Shown here: piece by piece, positions 23,832-34,193 of the stretch | Position numbering within the stretch: position 1 is the stretch's first letter | How the letters are laid out: every line of letters begins with the position of its first letter | DNA from: Ornithodoros turicata | Taxonomy: Eukaryota; Arthropoda; Arachnida; Ixodida; Argasidae | Direction of reading: 5' to 3' | DNA length: 64,000 nt | Assembly: GCF_037126465.1 (NCBI RefSeq) | Contig: NC_088204.1 | Span: 73,841,807-73,905,806, forward strand | Made by a program: the position numbers and the translations under genes | Notes under the pieces: model-generated | Databases searched by the model: none | What the model was told of the DNA's origin: nothing | Seen by the model: the letters and a program-made list of their open reading frames with translations, nothing else

Positions 23832-23964
23832 CCGCAGTAACAAGCGGAGGTTTGCTTCACGTGTGTGGCCTTTATATTCACATAGCTCCAGGATCCAGTG
23901 ACTCAGCACATTTACGGTTAATTGTTCGGCTGGAAAGGATGCACGTGGTTAAGAGATAGGACGC

Positions 23965-24096
23965 TGACAAGGTGGTGACAAGGTGGTGACAAGGTGGTGA
24001 CAAGGTGGTGACAAGGTGGTGACAAGGTGGTGACAAGGTGGTGACAAGGTGGTGACAAGGTGGTGACAAGGTGGTGACAAGGTGGTGACAAGGTGG
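23965..24096. repeat. minisatellite, 12 x 11 bp
   Basis: Twelve exact tandem copies of TGACAAGGTGG. It lies between the third type-b cassette and its tRNA-like partner. The repetitive His/Pro/Cys/Leu ORFs on the minus strand are artefacts of this repeat. Confidence 0.98.
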
Positions 24097-24399
24097 TGGA
24101 GGAATCAGACACGGTGACCACACGAGGCAATTGTGTTAGTCAACCCTCTCTCATTCCTCTTCCTCCCCTTCGGAGGTTTTTGAATATATAGTGGGTTGTT
24201 GTCAATGTTTGAGAATTGTTGTTTCCGTCCCAATCTCCTCCGTATCTCTGGTTCCTCCGCCGACCAATTTCCAACGCAAAACATCAGTCATTGTCTTGGT
24301 TGAGAAGCTGCTGCCCGGATTAGTGCTTCTGAATCGCCGTTCAGGGCGCTTATCGTTTCCGAGTTTGTTTGCTTGATGGTTTCGACTCCTTTGACAACG

Positions 24400-24485
24400 G
24401 CAAAAATGGAAACAGTGGGTTTCGAACCCACACCAATTACGTGGGGTTGGATTACGGGGGTTCCAATCCCTCCAGTCCTGTCTTT
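24400..24485 (+). repeat. tRNA-like piece of the duplicated unit
   Basis: It has the palindromic gtgggtttcgaacccac followed by caattacgtggggtt and ggggttccaatccctcc. It is the third copy of the block at 16,030 and 22,050. Confidence 0.45.
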
Positions 24486-24819
24486 TTTCTACTTTAATCG
24501 TGTGCTAACTGTTAGGTGACGGCACAACAACGTATACGCGCCGTAGTTATTTCTAGGTGCTTTGCTAGTTGTGCTCGTTGTTTGCGATTTGTGCATTCTT
24601 CGTGGTGTCTTATGAATAGCTGACACAATGAAGCTGACAGAATGACCACTATACTATAGTATAGTAGCTTGTGGCAACATCTCGTGCCCATACTCGCAGT
24701 TACTAAATTTGGTTTTGCAGTGATGTTTTACCACTTGCCGTCAGATGTTATCGTTCAAGAAATCCTTCATCCTTCCTTCATCAAGATTCCTTCATCGCCA
24801 TTCATCACCTTGTAATAAA

Positions 24820-24990
24820 GTTGTTGTCGTTGATGCTGCCGATGTGGTTGATGCGGTGATGGCGGCGGTTTGTCAAAACTAGTATAGTTGATCAACGGGA
24901 GGCGCCATGATAATCACAAAGACCGCATCAACAGCATCAACGGCAGACAAGATGAATGGGGCGATTATACCCTATACTAGTTTTGACACA
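24820..24990. repeat. interleaved inverted repeats
   Basis: GTCAAAACTAGTATAG (24,872-24,887) is exactly inverted at 24,972-24,987. A second, imperfect inverted pair (gttgatgcggt against accgcatcaac) interleaves with it. The layout is not a simple hairpin. Confidence 0.7.
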
Positions 24991-25075
24991 GAGCAGACGC
25001 TGTCGCTGGCGTATTACAGCCACCTTTCTTGCACAAATAAATTTCGAACAAAATGCACAATTCACATGCTTTCTG

Positions 25076-25129
25076 CTATGTCCTTTGCTGTTGCGGGAAG
25101 TTACGTTGGGATCAGTCATAACTGGACCG
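25076..25129 (-). CDS. short exon candidate, VMTD...KGHSR
   Basis: The segment runs from acceptor taatttaaag| to AT|GTGAAT and reads GPVMTDPNVTSRNSKGHSRK. A sister at 38,021-38,096 keeps GPVMTD, an Asn, and KGHSR with several synonymous codon changes, at the same splice positions. Amino-acid conservation with synonymous drift supports a real coding history. Confidence 0.45.
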
Positions 25130-25275
25130 CTTTAAATTATATTACGTCCTTGATATACATCACTATGAATGTACCAGCGGGCTAGCTAGCAGAAATCCCT
25201 CAGCAATAGCTCTGCGCAAGCACAGCTCAGCGTTGTTAGTATTCAAGCTATGCACCTATTAAGCGTTAAACTAAC

Positions 25276-25341
25276 CGTTCCTTGTAGTCGATGAAGTAGC
25301 CTTGCTTAGGGCGCATGTCGTTGCGGATGTAGTCAGCCGGA
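25276..25341 (-). CDS. short exon candidate, DYIRNDM...DYKER
   Basis: It is 66 bp with one leading and two trailing bases, from acceptor ccaggctag| to donor CG|GTTAGT. It reads PADYIRNDMRPKQGYFIDYK, then E-R. Codons mostly end in C or G. Related pieces in tandem at 26,640-26,743, about 26,930-26,987 and 27,120-27,164 share NY/NC-I-x-(N/S)-(D/G)-M and the HKER/YKER end. Confidence 0.5.
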
Positions 25342-25439
25342 CTAGCCTGGTAGCTTGCAGGAACCCTAATAGCTCAGCGCAGGCAGTTATTCCCTATAGT
25401 AACACAAAGGGTCGCAAAAGCGTTAGGATATAAGGGACG

Positions 25440-25695
25440 TCAACGCCATTTACACCTTTAAATGTGTGCGCCATGCACAGGAAACCTGGTTGCCTAACAT
25501 CAGATCAGATCAGATGTCAGCGCAAATATTACGTCTTAGATGCACTATACAGTCCAACAATGTTGTAGACAATTTTTGGAGGACAGGCGAAGAAAATTTG
25601 TGCTAAACCGTGTAAACCGTGTGTGTGCGGTACAAAAACTGCACCGAAAAGGGCGTGCTTCATGCACATTATTAATGAAGGTGTGAAAACGGTTC
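25440..25695. repeat. diverged copy of the 392-bp MITE
   Basis: It shares ttacacctttaaa, gtgtgcgccatgcac, acctggttgc, aatttttggaggacag and gaaaatttgtg, in order, with the element at 35,680-36,071. The ends are worn. Confidence 0.6.
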
Positions 25696-26639
25696 TTTGC
25701 CATGTCTACGTATCAGAAAAGACCTGCTGTAGAAGTCTTCCGTCCATGTTTGCAAGACTTCCCGATTTCCGTTCATAATATGTCTTCGCCACATCTCTGT
25801 TCAAGACGTATCTTAGAGAATGATTTGTGCGCACTGAGTAAACTTGCTTTCGATGGACCTGCTGACAGTCTCAAACCAAAACCCCTAAGACGGACTGACA
25901 GCAATTCCCCACTTTAGTGTTTGTTTGCGTAACACTATCGAGTTTGCGGGAGTTCCTAAGACAAGCAAAGTATAAGTATCAGTTTTCCCTTTGCAAGGAA
26001 ATAGACCGCTTTCATGCTCTGTCTCCCTACGCGTACGCGGTAGAGGACGGCAAAAAGGGAGAGCTCTTCTTACGGTGCGTTCACGTCACTTCACGTTAGT
26101 GTAAGTGGTCTCCCTTGGTCGACAGTGTCGATTACGACCGAAAAGTAGCGTGGTAGTGTTGCTTGCTGTACTCATTGAACTAGAGGTTCCCGGGAACTAT
26201 CCCGCGGGAATGTGGTCGCGGCTAGACCTTTCCTCGACGTGTAGAAAAAGTTGTGCTACTAGGGTTGGTATTTGTGCTGTTACCTGTTGCAGTATACAGT
26301 ATACAAACATGGATGTAGTGAGTCCTGCACACACGGACAACGCAATCTTTTGAAATGACCGTACCAGTGGTCTAGCTATGACTTACCTTAATAGCTCCGC
26401 GCAAGGAGCATGAGATAGCATTATTGGTATTAGGGCTATTACACCAGGACACGTTATACTAACGGTTGCTTGTGTACGTGTCATTGTGGATGCAGTTATT
26501 CGTGCACGCACAGACAACGAATCTTTTGAAATCACCGTACCGGTGGGCTAGCTATGAGGAACCTTAAAAGCTAAGCGTAACCAGAACAAGAGAGCGTTAT
26601 TGGTATTACAGGTATTACACCAAGACATGTTATACTAAC

Positions 26640-26743
26640 CTCTCCTTGTGGTCGGTGAGGTAGTCTGGCTCAGGGTAGACGCCATTGTCAATAAGCGCAA
26701 GTGGTCTCGCTTAGGGTCATGTCACTGTCGATGTAGTTAGTCC
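26640..26743 (-). CDS. exon-like copy, two fused motifs with a stop
   Basis: On the minus strand it begins GGACTAACTACATCGACAG (TNYIDSDM) and runs on to DNGVYPEPDYLTDHKER before donor AG|GTTAGT. The first frame meets a stop before the second begins. It is the longest of the tandem copies and looks like a fused or frameshifted one. Confidence 0.35.
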
Positions 26744-26929
26744 ATGCGAACAACGAGACTGATGGAATGTCCCAGCGTGCAGATGATCGTGGCCGGCATA
26801 GTTCCGATGGCTAGTCCTGCACACACGGACAACGAAACCTTCTGAATGACCGCACATGCGGGCTAGCTATGAGGAATGTGAATAGCTCCGCGGAAGCAGA
26901 ACGGGAGAGATTGGTATTGGAGTTATTAC

Positions 26930-26987
26930 AAAGTTTCCTTGTAGTTGCCTTGCTTAGGGTACATGTCATTGTCGATGCAGTTGTCTT
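26930..26987 (-). pseudogene. exon-like copy, donor lost
   Basis: It reads DNCIDNDMYPKQGNYKE on the minus strand, strongly like 25,276-25,341. The donor GTTAGT of its sisters is replaced by CTTTGTAA. Confidence 0.4.
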
Positions 26988-27119
26988 TCACACACGCACA
27001 ACGCGACCTTTTGACCGTACCAGCGGGCTAGCTATGAAGTACCTTAATAGCTCCGCGCAAGTAGAGCGAGAGGTTCTTGATAGTATTGGATGTATTACAT
27101 CAAGACATGCTATACTGAC

Positions 27120-27164
27120 CGCTCCTTGTGGTCGGAGTACATGCCACTGTGAATGTAGTTAGTC
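27120..27164 (-). CDS. short exon candidate, TNYIHSGM...DHKER
   Basis: It is 45 bp, from acceptor ggtgtag| to CG|GTCAGT, with one leading base, 14 codons and two trailing bases: TNYIHSGMYSDHKE-R. Its phase matches 25,276-25,341, so splicing one to the other would keep frame. Confidence 0.45.
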
Positions 27165-28139
27165 CTACACCAAGTTAGCTAGCGAGCGTTACATATGCAC
27201 GTTGGTCGCAGTATGCCATACGCAACTATAGTAGCATTAAGCTAGCGAGGAACCGTGATATACGAGAATGTTACTCAGCAAGAGATGGAATGTGATGGAA
27301 CAGGTGACCGGGTACTCGACGCACCTCTTTACTCCCGTTTACTCCCGTTCGCCCGTAGGGTGTCGTTGAGATCAAGAAATACGTCGCTCTGGTCGGGATC
27401 TGTATAAGGTTTCATGATTTGGGCAGTTAGGAGCATAGTTTAGGCTATACTTTAGGGTTTAGGTGAGTTTAGTGCTATGAAAGGGTTTTAGATAACGCTT
27501 TTCCTCCCAGTGATGAAGCACGTACATTGTTACGCATACATGAAGGCGACCACCGTAACTATTCTTGGTACGTTTCAGGGCAGTATTTGGTTTCTGCAGT
27601 CCTTACATAGTCGGTCCTTACAAGAGAGAGGCCTTACAGTCCTTACAGTCAGCCTTACAAGAGAGAACTTCAACCTTACCCCATACTTTGCAAGCAATGC
27701 TAAGCATAACAAAAATATACAACACTGAAAGCTTAGCAGCCTGAAAATGAAAGACTTTTCGAGCGATTACACTTTCACGGAGCCATCTCATACCATCTGG
27801 AGTTGGATAGTAGACTAGGCTATCCCTGCCTTACAGGGCACCATAGCAATAACACCGCTGTGACACGCAGCAAGGTGACGCAGTCACTAACCTATCTAGG
27901 GAAATATGAAAATAAGCCACGCAAATACAAGCATCATCAGCGTTCGATCGCGATCATCGCAAGCCCGTTTGTACGGCCTTTGCCAACTCCACATTGCGGA
28001 TACAGGTTTCGTTAAGGCGAAAGCTAATCGTCTTAGCGTAAAGGATTAGTCAGAGTGAAGTACGTTCATAAACAGTCGCAGCCTAAGTATACCGTCCAAC
28101 AAAAAAGGCAAAAAAATTCATTTTGAAAGAACATCATAA

Positions 28140-28267
28140 TTAGAAACACGGGAGACTGGAATTGGTGAAGTGTCCCTCTGGTTGACATGGGGTTTCGTGC
28201 AGCGGTACACCGCGGAAATTGCGAAGGCACGATGCCTGCGGTTCGCAGAGGGGGACCCTGGCTTTCT
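28140..28267 (-). CDS. terminal exon candidate (unit A)
   Basis: From acceptor atttcgcacag| it reads EKARVPLCEPQASCLRNF, then RGVPLHETPCQPEGHFTNSS and LPCF before TAA. Diverged unit B (46,453-46,629) preserves EPQ-x-S, VPLHEMPCQPERHITNSS and a stop nearby, and copy C (53,790-53,917) is almost identical. Conservation of a Cys-containing peptide and the stop position argues for a real C-terminal exon. No family is recognised and no AATAAA was found nearby. Confidence 0.5.
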
Positions 28268-28543
28268 CTGTGCGAAATAGATTGAGTTCGCAGCATGACC
28301 GCGACAGCGTAAAAGTGTAGGTGATAGGCGCTACTCTGGAAGGATTGGCGACATAGTTTGTGGCTTCCAGGACTGTTCTTCATGGTTACGTTGAACGCGG
28401 AAAGTCCGGAAGGACGAATGAACATGAAAGGAGTTTCTTCGGCTGTTCTCAACGTTACCAACTAGCCAAGATCTATGTACTAGTCTATGGTTACTCCAGT
28501 AGTGCTCAATCCACATGCTATGGAAGAACATGACAATATTTAC

Positions 28544-28688
28544 ATGGTTCGGAATTTGTTCTCGCTACGTGCTGCGGCTACGCGGTGCTGCTGCTGCTTG
28601 ACGCCGATGCATCGTTGGACGAAATTGATTCGTAGTTGTGGTTCCTGTCGTAGTCTGCATTGTAGAGTCAGCTGTCGTTAGCTCTTCC
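28544..28688 (-). pseudogene. exon-like cassette, unit A copy
   Basis: It has acceptor ttcgcacgcag| and a weak donor CAT|GTAAAT. The only long frame reads EELTTADSTMQTTTGTTTT and stops in SRST. The homologous cassette of unit B (47,157-47,303) is fully open, so this copy and its twin at 54,200-54,344 look decayed. Confidence 0.4.
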
Positions 28689-28769
28689 CTGCGTGCGAAA
28701 ATTATTAGGAAATTATTTGTTTTATTAAGCGATCCGCAATGCCTAAGCACAGAAGCACCACACACTTAC

Positions 28770-28879
28770 GCTGCTCTAGAGTTGTAGACGTCGTTGTGAC
28801 CGCCGTGGTGGTGTGCCGGTTAGCGCCGTTGTTGAAATAGTAGCCGTCCATGTTGTCGTTGCTTCAGTAGTTGGTTCAG
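28770..28879 (-). pseudogene. exon-like cassette, unit A copy
   Basis: It has acceptor gtactgatag| and donor AGC|GTAAGT. It reads EPTTEATTTWTATISTTALT and then PPRRSQRR to a stop. A loss of about 13 bases relative to 47,365-47,487 explains the frameshift. A neighbouring frame reads SNDNMDGYYFNNGANR. Confidence 0.4.
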
Positions 28880-29966
28880 CTATCAGTACTGAACCATCCA
28901 CGTAGTCGAGGAGTTGGTCGTTGTGGCCGTCCTGTTGGTCTATCCCACAGATTTCAAATTAATAGAATTCCATAATACGTGAGTAAAATGCATGTAATAT
29001 GCATAAATGCAGAGCATCTTCGCGTGGAATGGGATATTACACGGTAGACTGCCTCACTCACTATCCTTATCTCGAAGGTCATGGCTTTCGACATTGATGG
29101 TAGTGGTACTACACTAGAGGACATCCTCATTACTGATTTTTATTTGTTTACGTATCGTCAGGGTCGCTAAGGACTGCAGAGAAGTGGGTGTAGAAACCTC
29201 AAGAAACTAGTGGGAAATAACATACTTGCTGCTCTCCTGTGCTGTGTCACACTGAGCGTCCATAATTCAGTGAGGTGAGGGAGCGGGCAGATGAAATAAC
29301 GAACGATAAGAACGATCAGAGGAACTTCTTCCTTGTTAGCAGGATGTGATGTTGGGGGGGGGGGGTACTTTGGGGTAAGAAATTTGGGGAACTGCATGCG
29401 CAGGCAAGAAGTGCCTATGAAGGTTGCTTCTCATGGCAAACGTGTAGGCAATGCTTATTCCCGAGTATGAAGCGAATGGCTGTGCATTGCACCGATAACA
29501 TTCCCCAATGCAGAATCGAATAACAAAGGTCACATGTAAATGAGTAGTAAGAAAAAAAATCACTATCTTGTACACGCACAGGCAGGCGATTAACCACCCA
29601 ATGGAAAATATAATGTTTGATAAGTAGTATTCTGCGAATTCGGTTAAGTGGAGCAAAATTAGATTGGAGACGAACCTATGAACTACCTACCTAGGTTCGT
29701 AGAAAGAGCTCTCAAAGCTATTAAAAATTTTATATAAGGACGTGCATTGGGCATAACGTAAGAATACTTGATTTAGAAGGGCATAGTCAGCGTTGTTCAC
29801 ACTTGCCAACGACGAACTTTGAGGCGGTGTCCCCATGTTCTCGCGCAACTCGGCAGCTCCAGCCACAAACCTTAGGTGAGCTCAATTCACCAGAGCAACA
29901 GAGCAACATTCGCAGGAAGAACAATTGTTTCTCAATTCGCAACCAACAATTCCCAACAACTCCCTA

Positions 29967-30895
29967 CACTGTAAACTGAAAAACACCCTTATGGGTGTAA
30001 ATGGCTTGTCCTATAACTCACACCACTTTTTACACCGTATGATCTGGAACAGCCTCTTTAGGGGGTGTATTCTGTGTAAAACACCCTTTGAAGGGGTGAT
30101 TTTCCTTGAAAATGCCTTGTATTGCACCCTTTAAACACCCTTTTAGGAGGGTGTTTAGCTCGGGTGTAAGCTCCCGCGGCAGCATGCCGAGCCATGCAGT
30201 CCGACGCTTTTGCTTGTATGGCAACAACCACCCTAGCGACGGCACAGTTCCAGCCGTGGTTCCACAGCAGAACCTAAACCGGAGCGCAGCGCGTCACTGG
30301 CAACCCTCATCGTCCTAGCAACACTGAGTGAGCGAAAAAAAATCAAATAAAATGAAAGCAAAACAGTTGGACATGTGTAAGGGAAGAAATGAAGATCGCA
30401 ACATCGTAACGCCGTCCGTGCTCGTGATATGAGCGGCGTTACGATGTTGCCATCTTCAGACGATGCTAGTAATGAGCACGGGCACCCTCGGTAGCCTGTG
30501 TATTGGCATCGGAGCGGAAGACCAGCCACACAGACCTAAATTGATCATATACTGCAATGCAGTTCGTTGGAGTACGCTCGCTAAGCTTAGTGCGGCAAAA
30601 CGGTGACGGAAGTGTTGCCTCTAACGAGTCGAGCTTCCTGACATCCCTCCCTGTCAAATATTGTGTTTTCAACTGTGTTTGTGTGTGTGTTTTACCTAAT
30701 GAGCGGAGCTGTCAAGCTTTTTCTCTCACGAATGAAAACACCGTTTTCAACACCAGTGTAGAAAGGGTGTATATGACCTTTTTCGACAGCAGTGTTACTT
30801 GAAGGGTGTAAAAACAGGTGTAAACGCATAAAAACACCCTTTTTGATACAGCACTTGGTATTTTCTCATACACCTTTTTTAGCACCCTTTTTGGG
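29967..30895. mobile_element. ACACCCTT-rich element, left end intact
   Basis: The left terminus (TA then CACTGTAAACTGAAAAACA) matches the inverse of the right terminus preserved only in copy C (near 56,360). The interior carries many acaccctt and aagggtgt words in both orientations. Copy A lacks the right tip and carries about 285 bp (30,225-30,550) absent in C. There is no transposase ORF. TA flanks suggest a Tc1/mariner-type MITE. Confidence 0.6.
30391..30457. repeat. 67-nt strong hairpin
   Basis: Arms of 24 bp (30,391-30,414 and 30,434-30,457) pair with a single mismatch around a 19-nt loop. It lies in the part of the element found only in copy A. The size is like a microRNA precursor, but it may simply be a small foldback insert. 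Confidence 0.85.
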
Positions 30896-31671
30896 GTCTC
30901 TGGTTATCTTTGTGGAATTAAAAAAGGTCGAAATGCAACAACTCAGGGAAAAGAGTTTCCGGGCGTATGAGGCTTACATGTTTGTGTGTCGTCCCTAAGT
31001 GTGGCCTGCCTCGGCCAAGTCTCGTTGTCAACGTAATAAGAAAGGTGTATTTGCTTAAAAACATTTTTTTACCCGGAGAGAGTGTTGGGGGACTAATTTA
31101 GTGTTTCGTGATGTACACTCTTCACAAGAGCATACTTTCACTACGTGCTTGGTACACGACTTTTTGTGTCACTGAGTCGTGATGATGACGAGCGGTGAAA
31201 CATTTAGGCGCGCGCCAGAATACCTCCCTTGATTTAGAAACGCTCCCTGCATATGTTCTAAAACAAAAATGGCCGCTGAAAGATCGAGAGACTGCGAAGT
31301 TTATACAGGCTCTTAACAATGTCATTGTCCTAAAATCCAACAAACACGCTCAAATACTTGCTTAATGTGCCGGACCCCCGTACCTGTATCTCGAGGCCTG
31401 CCGTCGAGGCTACCCTCTCGGTCCGCCGAAGATGGGAGAGTGATGGGGGTTTGGGGAACTGACCAAGTGGTTAGTCCACTTTCAGTCTCACTCTGTCATT
31501 TAATTCTCAACTGTCTGTCTGACAGTGGTCTGACAATGTAGCGAGCGATCGGTGTGTGTGTCTTGTTATGAAAGCGTCAGTAGCGTTTGTTCCTGGCATG
31601 TTTCGAACATACGTCTCCATTGTCTCCTTAGCTAGATTAATTATAATGACTTACCTCTGTATATAACGTGC

Positions 31672-31828
31672 TCACAGTACCAGATAGTACAGACGCAGGC
31701 GCTTAATAGCACTGGCGTCGTATTTTCGGGTGGCCGACGCAGCAATAATTGTGGTTGCCGTCGTCGTGGTTATCGTTGTGGTGGTGAGTGCCGCTGTCGC
31801 AGTAGTTAGTCTGTAGTAGTAGTAGAGT
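31672..31828 (-). CDS. Thr-rich exon-like cassette ending in a stop
   Basis: From acceptor gtcttttaacag| the frame reads LYYYYRLTTATAALTTTT, then TTTTATTIIAASATRKYD and stops after YYLVL. The donor found in sister cassettes is missing, so it would be a terminal exon if used. The 79-aa ORF containing it is unchanged in copy C. A Thr-rich run suggests a mucin-like O-glycosylated stretch. The alternative frame reads HHHNDNHDDGNHNYCC. Confidence 0.4.
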
Positions 31829-31919
31829 CTGTTAAAAGACCACGTTACCTCAGCGAATGGTTCACCAAAATGGTTCATAGTACCGGATAGCACAGACTCA
31901 GGCGCTTGCACGAACTTAC

Positions 31920-32039
31920 CTACAGTACTGCCGCATTATTGTCGGGTGGCCGACGCAGTAATAATTATTGTTGTCGTGGTGGTTGTCATCGTTGTGATGG
32001 TGAGTGGCTGTCGCCGTTGCAGTGGTTAGTTTGCAGAGT
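31920..32039 (-). CDS. exon-like cassette, Thr head and His/Asn/Asp tail
   Basis: It has acceptor gttcttttacag| and donor AG|GTAAGT, 120 bp in phase 2-2. It reads LCKLTTATATATHHHNDD, then NHHDNNNYYCVGHPTIMRQYC. The twin at 57,219-57,334 differs by a 6-bp loss and a 2-bp gain, which moves the tail to another frame relative to the head. Confidence 0.45.
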
Positions 32040-32228
32040 CTGTAAAAGAACACATTACCTCATCGAATGGTTGTCAAGTGGAATGTCTCCAAATCAGTTG
32101 ATGCATCGTATGGACATAGGAAAAACGCGTATTGCCAGTCACACAGCCAATTCTCGTTATCAGGACTTATCTGTAAAACGTTCTCATAGTACGAGATAGT
32201 ACAGACGCAGGCGCTTGCACGAACTTAC

Positions 32229-32349
32229 ATGCACGAGTACTGCCGCCGTATTGTCGCGTGTCCGACGGAGCAGTAATTACTGTTGTCGTGGTGGTTATCG
32301 TAGTGGTGGTCTGTGCCGCTGTCGCCGTTGCTGTAGTTAGTTCGCAACG
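32229..32349 (-). CDS. Thr-rich exon-like cassette, open
   Basis: It has acceptor tgttttgcaag| and donor CAT|GTAAGT. The ELTT frame is open: RCELTTATATAAQTTTTI, then VITAPSDTRQYGGSTRA. A second frame (LRTNYSNGDSGTDHHYD, DNHHDNSNYCS) is open too. The twin is at 57,524-57,644. Which frame was translated is not decided by one copy. Confidence 0.4.
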
Positions 32350-32499
32350 CTTGCAAAACAACACGTTGTCTGTCAGCGAATGGACATAGCGAAAACCTTA
32401 GTGCCAGTCAACTCGGACTAGATGGACTAAAGTTAACATTGCTCTGCCATAGAAGTCCATAGGCCATCGCTTACACTGGCCGACGCAGGAATTATTATC

Positions 32500-33050
32500 G
32501 TTGCCGTCGGGGTGCTCGTTGTTGTCCTGGCCCGTGGCGTCTGCAAAATAATACGTTACCTGTCAGCGAATGTCTTCAAAGCACTCGATGCCAGTATGGT
32601 CATAGTAAGCACCAGCACTTTAGTGCCTAAGTAGCATAAGCAACAGAAGAACTCGCTCACGTTCTTGTTGCACTGGTATACTGCAGTCGCTTTATCGGTA
32701 GACTAGAACGCGTAGAAGGTTTTTTTTTTTTTTTTTTTTTTGTTCAGGCTCCACAGGTCTAGGTGGTTGCTGTTGTAGGCATTGCATTAGCTTCGTCGAG
32801 CGCTTGTAAAAGAATGGGATTCACTGTCAGCGGATGACTGACAACGTCTCCAAAGCAGTCGCTGTCTCGCAAGGAAATAGCATAGACCTACCACTTCTCA
32901 AGCGTGAAGGACAAACTTGAGTACTCCAGCTTTTTATAAAACACGGTAAGTCGTAACTCATAAGCGAATGAAAAGTTGAAATTTTGAGGAGCCGTGAAGA
33001 CTGTTCAGAGCGCCCGTATTCTTCATTGCGACTAATTTATTAATTATGCT
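32500..33050. other. no gene; T-run and decayed cassette ends
   Basis: A run of about 23 T lies near 32,720. The words gccgacgcagga and ctgtcagcgaatg show decayed flanks of cassettes, without an intact one. Confidence 0.5.
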
Positions 33051-33157
33051 GAATTAGCTAACTCGTTATTCGTCTTAGGACCGAGATGTAAACTAGAAAG
33101 TTGTAAATCGTGTCGTCTTTCAGCATGGCGTACCCATACCTTCCCGAATGCGCTCAC

Positions 33158-33331
33158 CTGAAGGTCTCTTTTCAGCAGATACCGGATGTAGTAGTTCTGA
33201 TGTACGCCTCCAACCTCCATGGAGCAGTTTCTGCAACGAAGTTCGCGCGGCAGACTGCAGTTCTTCGTCGGCACCAGTTCCATGGGACGAAAAACCAGCG
33301 TGCAGCGTCGCAAAGTCTTCCCCTGACGTCA
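33158..33331 (-). CDS. exon candidate, 174 bp, phase 1-1
   Basis: It runs from acceptor ctctgggaacag| to donor TCAG|GTGAGC, with two leading and one trailing base. The phase-symmetric frame reads TSGEDFATLHAGFSSHGTGA, DEELQSAARTSLQKLLHGG and SELLHPVSAEKRPS. Copy C at 58,454-58,627 is open in the same frame with three changes. A second open frame carries several Cys (NCSLPRELRCRNCSMEVGG). No family is recognised. Confidence 0.45.
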
Positions 33332-33881
33332 CTGTTCCCAGAGTAAAACTGAAAGGTTAGCGAAATCAGTTGCTAAAAAAAGCACTTAATGTCACAAACT
33401 TTGCAACAAAATCAAACAAATATCTAAAAAAAGTGCCCAGAAGTGTGCCGAAAAGCATATTCTATACTGCGAAGGCAAAACGTGTTCCCTGACACAGAAT
33501 GTTTGACGACAGCACCCCATAGCAAGAAGGGGACAAGAGAGCGGATGACCACGTGCAGAAGGCATCACAGCTAGCGCAGATTCGTAGCGTAAGAGCGCTT
33601 TCATTGGCCGGCCTCGTGTTCATCCGCAGATGACGTTTCCGGAATAGCGGAATATCTGGCATGGGCAGATCCCCCGCTGACGCCTCCCACGCTGTGCGGA
33701 GTTCCCAGTTATTTCGCTGTACATTCGTAACATCGAGGTTGGCCTCAAATCGTGTCACGTGGAACTTTCAAATTTGACAAGGTGTACGCTGTACGAAACA
33801 ATTGCGATGGGTGTTTCTTGACACGCTCTCCAATGTTCCAATTCAGATCTCGCCACAAGACGAATAACTAAAAATTGTGCC

Positions 33882-34193
33882 TAATAACTAACTGTGCCTA
33901 ATAACTAACTGTGCCTAATAACTAACTGTGCCTAATAACTAACTGTGCCTAATAACTAACTGTGCCTAATAACTAACTGTGCCTAATAACTAATTGTGCC
34001 TAATAACTAATTGTGCCTAATAATAATTGTGCCTAATAATAATTGTGCCTAATAATAATTGTGCCTAATAATAATTGTGCCTAATAATAATTGTGCCTAA
34101 TAATAATTGTGCCTAATAATAATTGTGCCTAATAATAATTGTGCCTAATAATAATTGTGCCTAATAATAATTGTGCCTAATAATAATTGTGCC
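33882..34193. repeat. minisatellite: 8 x 17 bp then 11 x 16 bp
   Basis: Eight units of TAATAACTAACTGTGCC (the last two with ATT for ACT) are followed by eleven units of TAATAATAATTGTGCC, without gaps. Copy C at 59,170-59,232 has only about three degenerate units, so the array expanded in A or collapsed in C after the duplication. Confidence 0.98.

Noticed and set aside
23878..24130. Minus-strand ORFs with repeating PPCHHLVTTLS peptide
   Set aside because: A direct translation of the 11-bp minisatellite; any frame of that repeat is open.
28331..28531. ORF with NSFHVHSSFRTFRVQRNHEE (also 53,986-54,192)
   Set aside because: It overlaps another open frame (MFIRPSGLSAFNVTMKNS); copies A and C do not tell which, if either, is coding, so no feature was made.
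33158..33365. A frame reading GRLCDAARWFFVPWNWC, reminiscent of a Kunitz domain
   Set aside because: The following Cys pattern does not fit a Kunitz fold, the frame stops before the donor, and copy C moves the first Cys.
23965..34193. CRISPR-like arrays
   Set aside because: The tandem repeats have no unique spacers and the DNA is clearly eukaryotic.
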